DNA of 64,000 bases from Amorphochlora amoebiformis (taxonomy: Eukaryota > Cercozoa > Chlorarachniophyceae). The DNA is taken from assembly GCA_054601695.1 (NCBI GenBank), contig BAAHQB010000207.1, positions 124,001 to 188,000 on the forward strand, read 5' to 3'. Under the pieces are notes generated by a model. It did not search any database. It saw only the letters and a list, made by a program, of their open reading frames with translations, and had not been told where the DNA came from. A program made the position numbers and the translations under genes. The first letter of the stretch is position 1, and every line of letters begins with the position of its first letter. This document shows positions 61,750 through 64,000 of the stretch, in pieces.

Positions 61750-62072
61750 TCTTATCTCTTTCTCTTATCTTTTTCCTCACTCTTCTCTCCCTCTCTTCTC
61801 TCTTTCTCTTCTCTTTCTTGCTTCTCTCTCTCTCTCTATTTTCTTTCTCTCTTCTCTCTCTCTCTCTCTATTTTCTTTCTCTCTTCTCTCTCTCTCTCTC
61901 TATTTTCTTTCTCTCTTCTCTCTCTCTCTCTTTTCTTTCTCTCTTCTCTCTCTCTTTCTCCTCTCTCTCTCCCTCTTTTCTTTCTCTCTTCTTCTCTCTC
62001 CCTCCTCTCTCTCTTCTCTCTCTCTCTCTCTTCTCTCTTCTCTCTCTCTCTCTCTCTCTTCCCACTCTCTCT

Positions 62073-62135
<63 letters not shown>

Positions 62136-62275
62136 CTCTCAGTCTCTTCTCTCTCTCTCTCTTCTCTCTCTCTCCCTCTTCTCTCTCTCTCCCTCTTCTC
62201 TCTCTCCCTCTTCTCTCTCTCTCTCTCTTCTCTCTCTCTTCTCTCTCTCTCTTCTCTCTCTCTTTCTCTTCTATA
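61750..62275 (+). repeat. CT-rich array
   Basis: About 520 bases of TCTCTC/CTTTCTCTCTTC repeat. The Ser-Leu open frames across it are repeat artefacts. Confidence 0.88.
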
Positions 62276-62309
62276 TATATCCCTGGCTTCCCTAGTATTA
62301 GATAAGGGT

Positions 62310-62382
62310 TAGGACTAAGAGTAAGATTAGGGTTAGGGTTAGGGTTAGGGTTAGGGTTAGGGTTAGGGTTAGGGTTAGGGTG
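62310..62382 (+). repeat. (TTAGGG)n array, nearly perfect
   Basis: About nine uninterrupted TTAGGG units at 62,328-62,382. Confidence 0.92.
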
Positions 62383-62425
62383 AGTGACCTGTGGAGGACT
62401 ATTAGTTGGAAATTTGATAAGGATC

Positions 62426-62485
<60 letters not shown>

Positions 62486-62509
62486 TATATATATATATAT
62501 ATTATACGT

Positions 62510-62740
62510 ATACAGATATTTCCATATACGTACACAGATATTTACATATTCGTACACAGATATTTCCATATACGACACAGATATTTCCATATTCGTACAC
62601 AGATAAATATTTACATATACGTTCACATTATATCTCACATATTCGCACGCAGATATTTCACATATTCGCACACAGATATTTCACATGTTCGCACACAGAT
62701 ATTTCACATATTCGCACACAGATATTTTCGATATCCGTAC
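62510..62740 (+). repeat. ACAGATATTTCCATATTCGT minisatellite, about ten copies
   Basis: Tandem units of about 23 bases, ACAGATATTTCCATATACGT-like, shift gradually into a CACATATTCGCACACAGATATTT form. Confidence 0.9.
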
Positions 62741-63003
62741 CATAAATCCTCTTATGTAGCTCTCGCTCCAGTAGCCGTATACAAACCCGACCCATATGTT
62801 CCAGCCCACGTATTTCAGACTTGAACCCCTAAGATTAGGTCAAGCTTAGCAGGTAACCCTAACTTGCTATGTACCACCTTGGATAAGGTTGGCCTTAACT
62901 GTAGGTTGTATATGTGTATATATATATATATTTTATATGAGAATGTGTGTATATATATTGGTGTGTGTTGTATGTATGTGTGTATATATGTATGTGTATG
63001 TAC

Positions 63004-63040
<37 letters not shown>

Positions 63041-63200
63041 ATATATATATATATATATGCATGTGTATTATATATGAAAACCCATATAAGCTACGTGTGA
63101 GATTCGTTGGTTATATTATGTATTTATCTGCATGTATGCATGCATATATATATGTGCATTTGTATATGTATGTATGTATATACACATATATCTATCTATC

Positions 63201-63232
<32 letters not shown>

Positions 63233-63317
63233 ATAGTTTATGATTACCCTCTTATAACTATCCCCGTATACTTTTCCTTATCACTAAGGCCTTCAGACTG
63301 CAACAAAACTACCTCAG

Positions 63318-63370
63318 CTTAGGGTTAGGGTTAGGGTTAGGGTTAGGGTTAGGGTTAGGGTTAGGGTTAT
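63318..63370 (+). repeat. (TTAGGG)n array, about eight perfect units
   Basis: Uninterrupted TTAGGG units between unique flanks. Confidence 0.92.
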
Positions 63371-63651
63371 ACCTCCTTGTAGTAGTCTTCACAGTGGATC
63401 TGAGTCTCTTTTTCTGTAATATTCATATTGAATGTACATGTATATGTAAATACATTATTTATGTATGTCATATATATACATATACATATATATATAGGTA
63501 CATATACATACATATATATGTATATATACATATACATTTACACATATATATATATATATACATATATTACATATGTATATTCCATATGTAAGTACATATC
63601 ATCAACACAAACACATACATACATACATATGTACACAAATTCACAAAGTAT

Positions 63652-63698
<47 letters not shown>

Positions 63699-63879
63699 TA
63701 TATTATATACATATACATATACATATACATATATATATACCTCTGCACTCAAGCACCCTTAAAGGCTCAAAAGCTACGATCATTCTAATCGTATCATCCC
63801 CCCCCCCCCAATTTTCATCCCCCCCCTCCTTCTCCACGGAATATTTCACTATGTTTTTAATTCTTAAGGGCACCTGGAT

Positions 63880-64000
63880 AGTGTTAGGGCTGGGGTTAGG
63901 GTTACGGTTAGGGTTAGGGTTAGGGTTAGGGTTAGGGTTAGGTTTAGGATCAGATTATCAGCATGTCTTAGTCCTAGGACCATTGACTCGGTTAGGTTTA
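63880..64000 (+). repeat. TTAGGG array and start of another dispersed unit at window end
   Basis: TTAGGG units to about 63,946, then GGATCAGATTATCAGCATGT and the GTCCTAGGAC variant. The copy is cut short by a GACTCGGTTAGG junction, like the one at 47,463. Confidence 0.88.

Noticed and set aside
61719-62312. Ser/Leu-rich open frames in the CT array
   Set aside because: Same artefact as in the GA array.
62310-62382. A true chromosome end at one of the TTAGGG arrays
   Set aside because: All arrays are short (at most about ten perfect units in a row), flanked by unique sequence on both sides, and occur in both orientations, so they are interstitial.

Overview
This is eukaryotic nuclear DNA. Short coding islands (27-150 bases, ordinary codon use) sit between introns made almost entirely of (TA)n, with GT (occasionally GC) at one end and AG at the other. 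Interstitial TTAGGG telomere-type arrays fill much of the right half. The species cannot be named from the sequence. TTAGGG arrays, an ATP6AP2-like gene and a USP9X/USP24/USP34-type gene suit an opisthokont or another intron-rich protist with TTAGGG telomeres. I see no bacterial or viral feature.

Left half (1-30,287, + strand): one giant split gene for a deubiquitinase of the USP9X/USP24/USP34 type. By hand I resolve about 75 exons, with some 5.5 kb of coding sequence (about 1,800 residues). They run from an internal exon at 168 (the gene starts left of the window) to a stop at 30,285-30,287. Domain order is a low-complexity Ser/Pro/Gly segment, a ubiquitin-like fold, helical repeats, the USP catalytic domain (Cys box 12,289-12,362; His box 16,807-16,861), a charged linker, a long helical C-terminal region and an acidic tail.

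Middle (30,288-36,480): a 1.2 kb intergenic spacer with a 23-bp minisatellite, then on the - strand a six-exon ATP6AP2-like gene (31,522-34,288). It has a signal peptide, a lumenal domain and a C-terminal membrane segment, and carries one apparent single-base frameshift. A 252-bp divergent spacer separates it from a + strand gene of unknown function starting at 34,541.

Right half (36,481-64,000): mostly (TA)n, GA/CT-rich arrays, minisatellites and degenerate TTAGGG/CCCTAA arrays that change orientation several times. Embedded in the telomeric arrays are about 15 copies, on both strands, of a dispersed unit of roughly 95-140 bp. Short islands with splice signals are scattered here, but strand and gene membership are mostly unresolved.

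Most unusual pattern: many coding islands have one or more partial, decayed copies of themselves, including the splice-site edge, in the adjacent (TA)n DNA. I found such exon echoes at more than ten loci, in both halves, upstream or downstream of the intact exon, and once inverted. One pair (46,508 and 46,826) keeps two equally spliceable 40-nt exons that look mutually exclusive. This suggests that TA-repeat introns here grow by segmental duplication that repeatedly copies exon edges.
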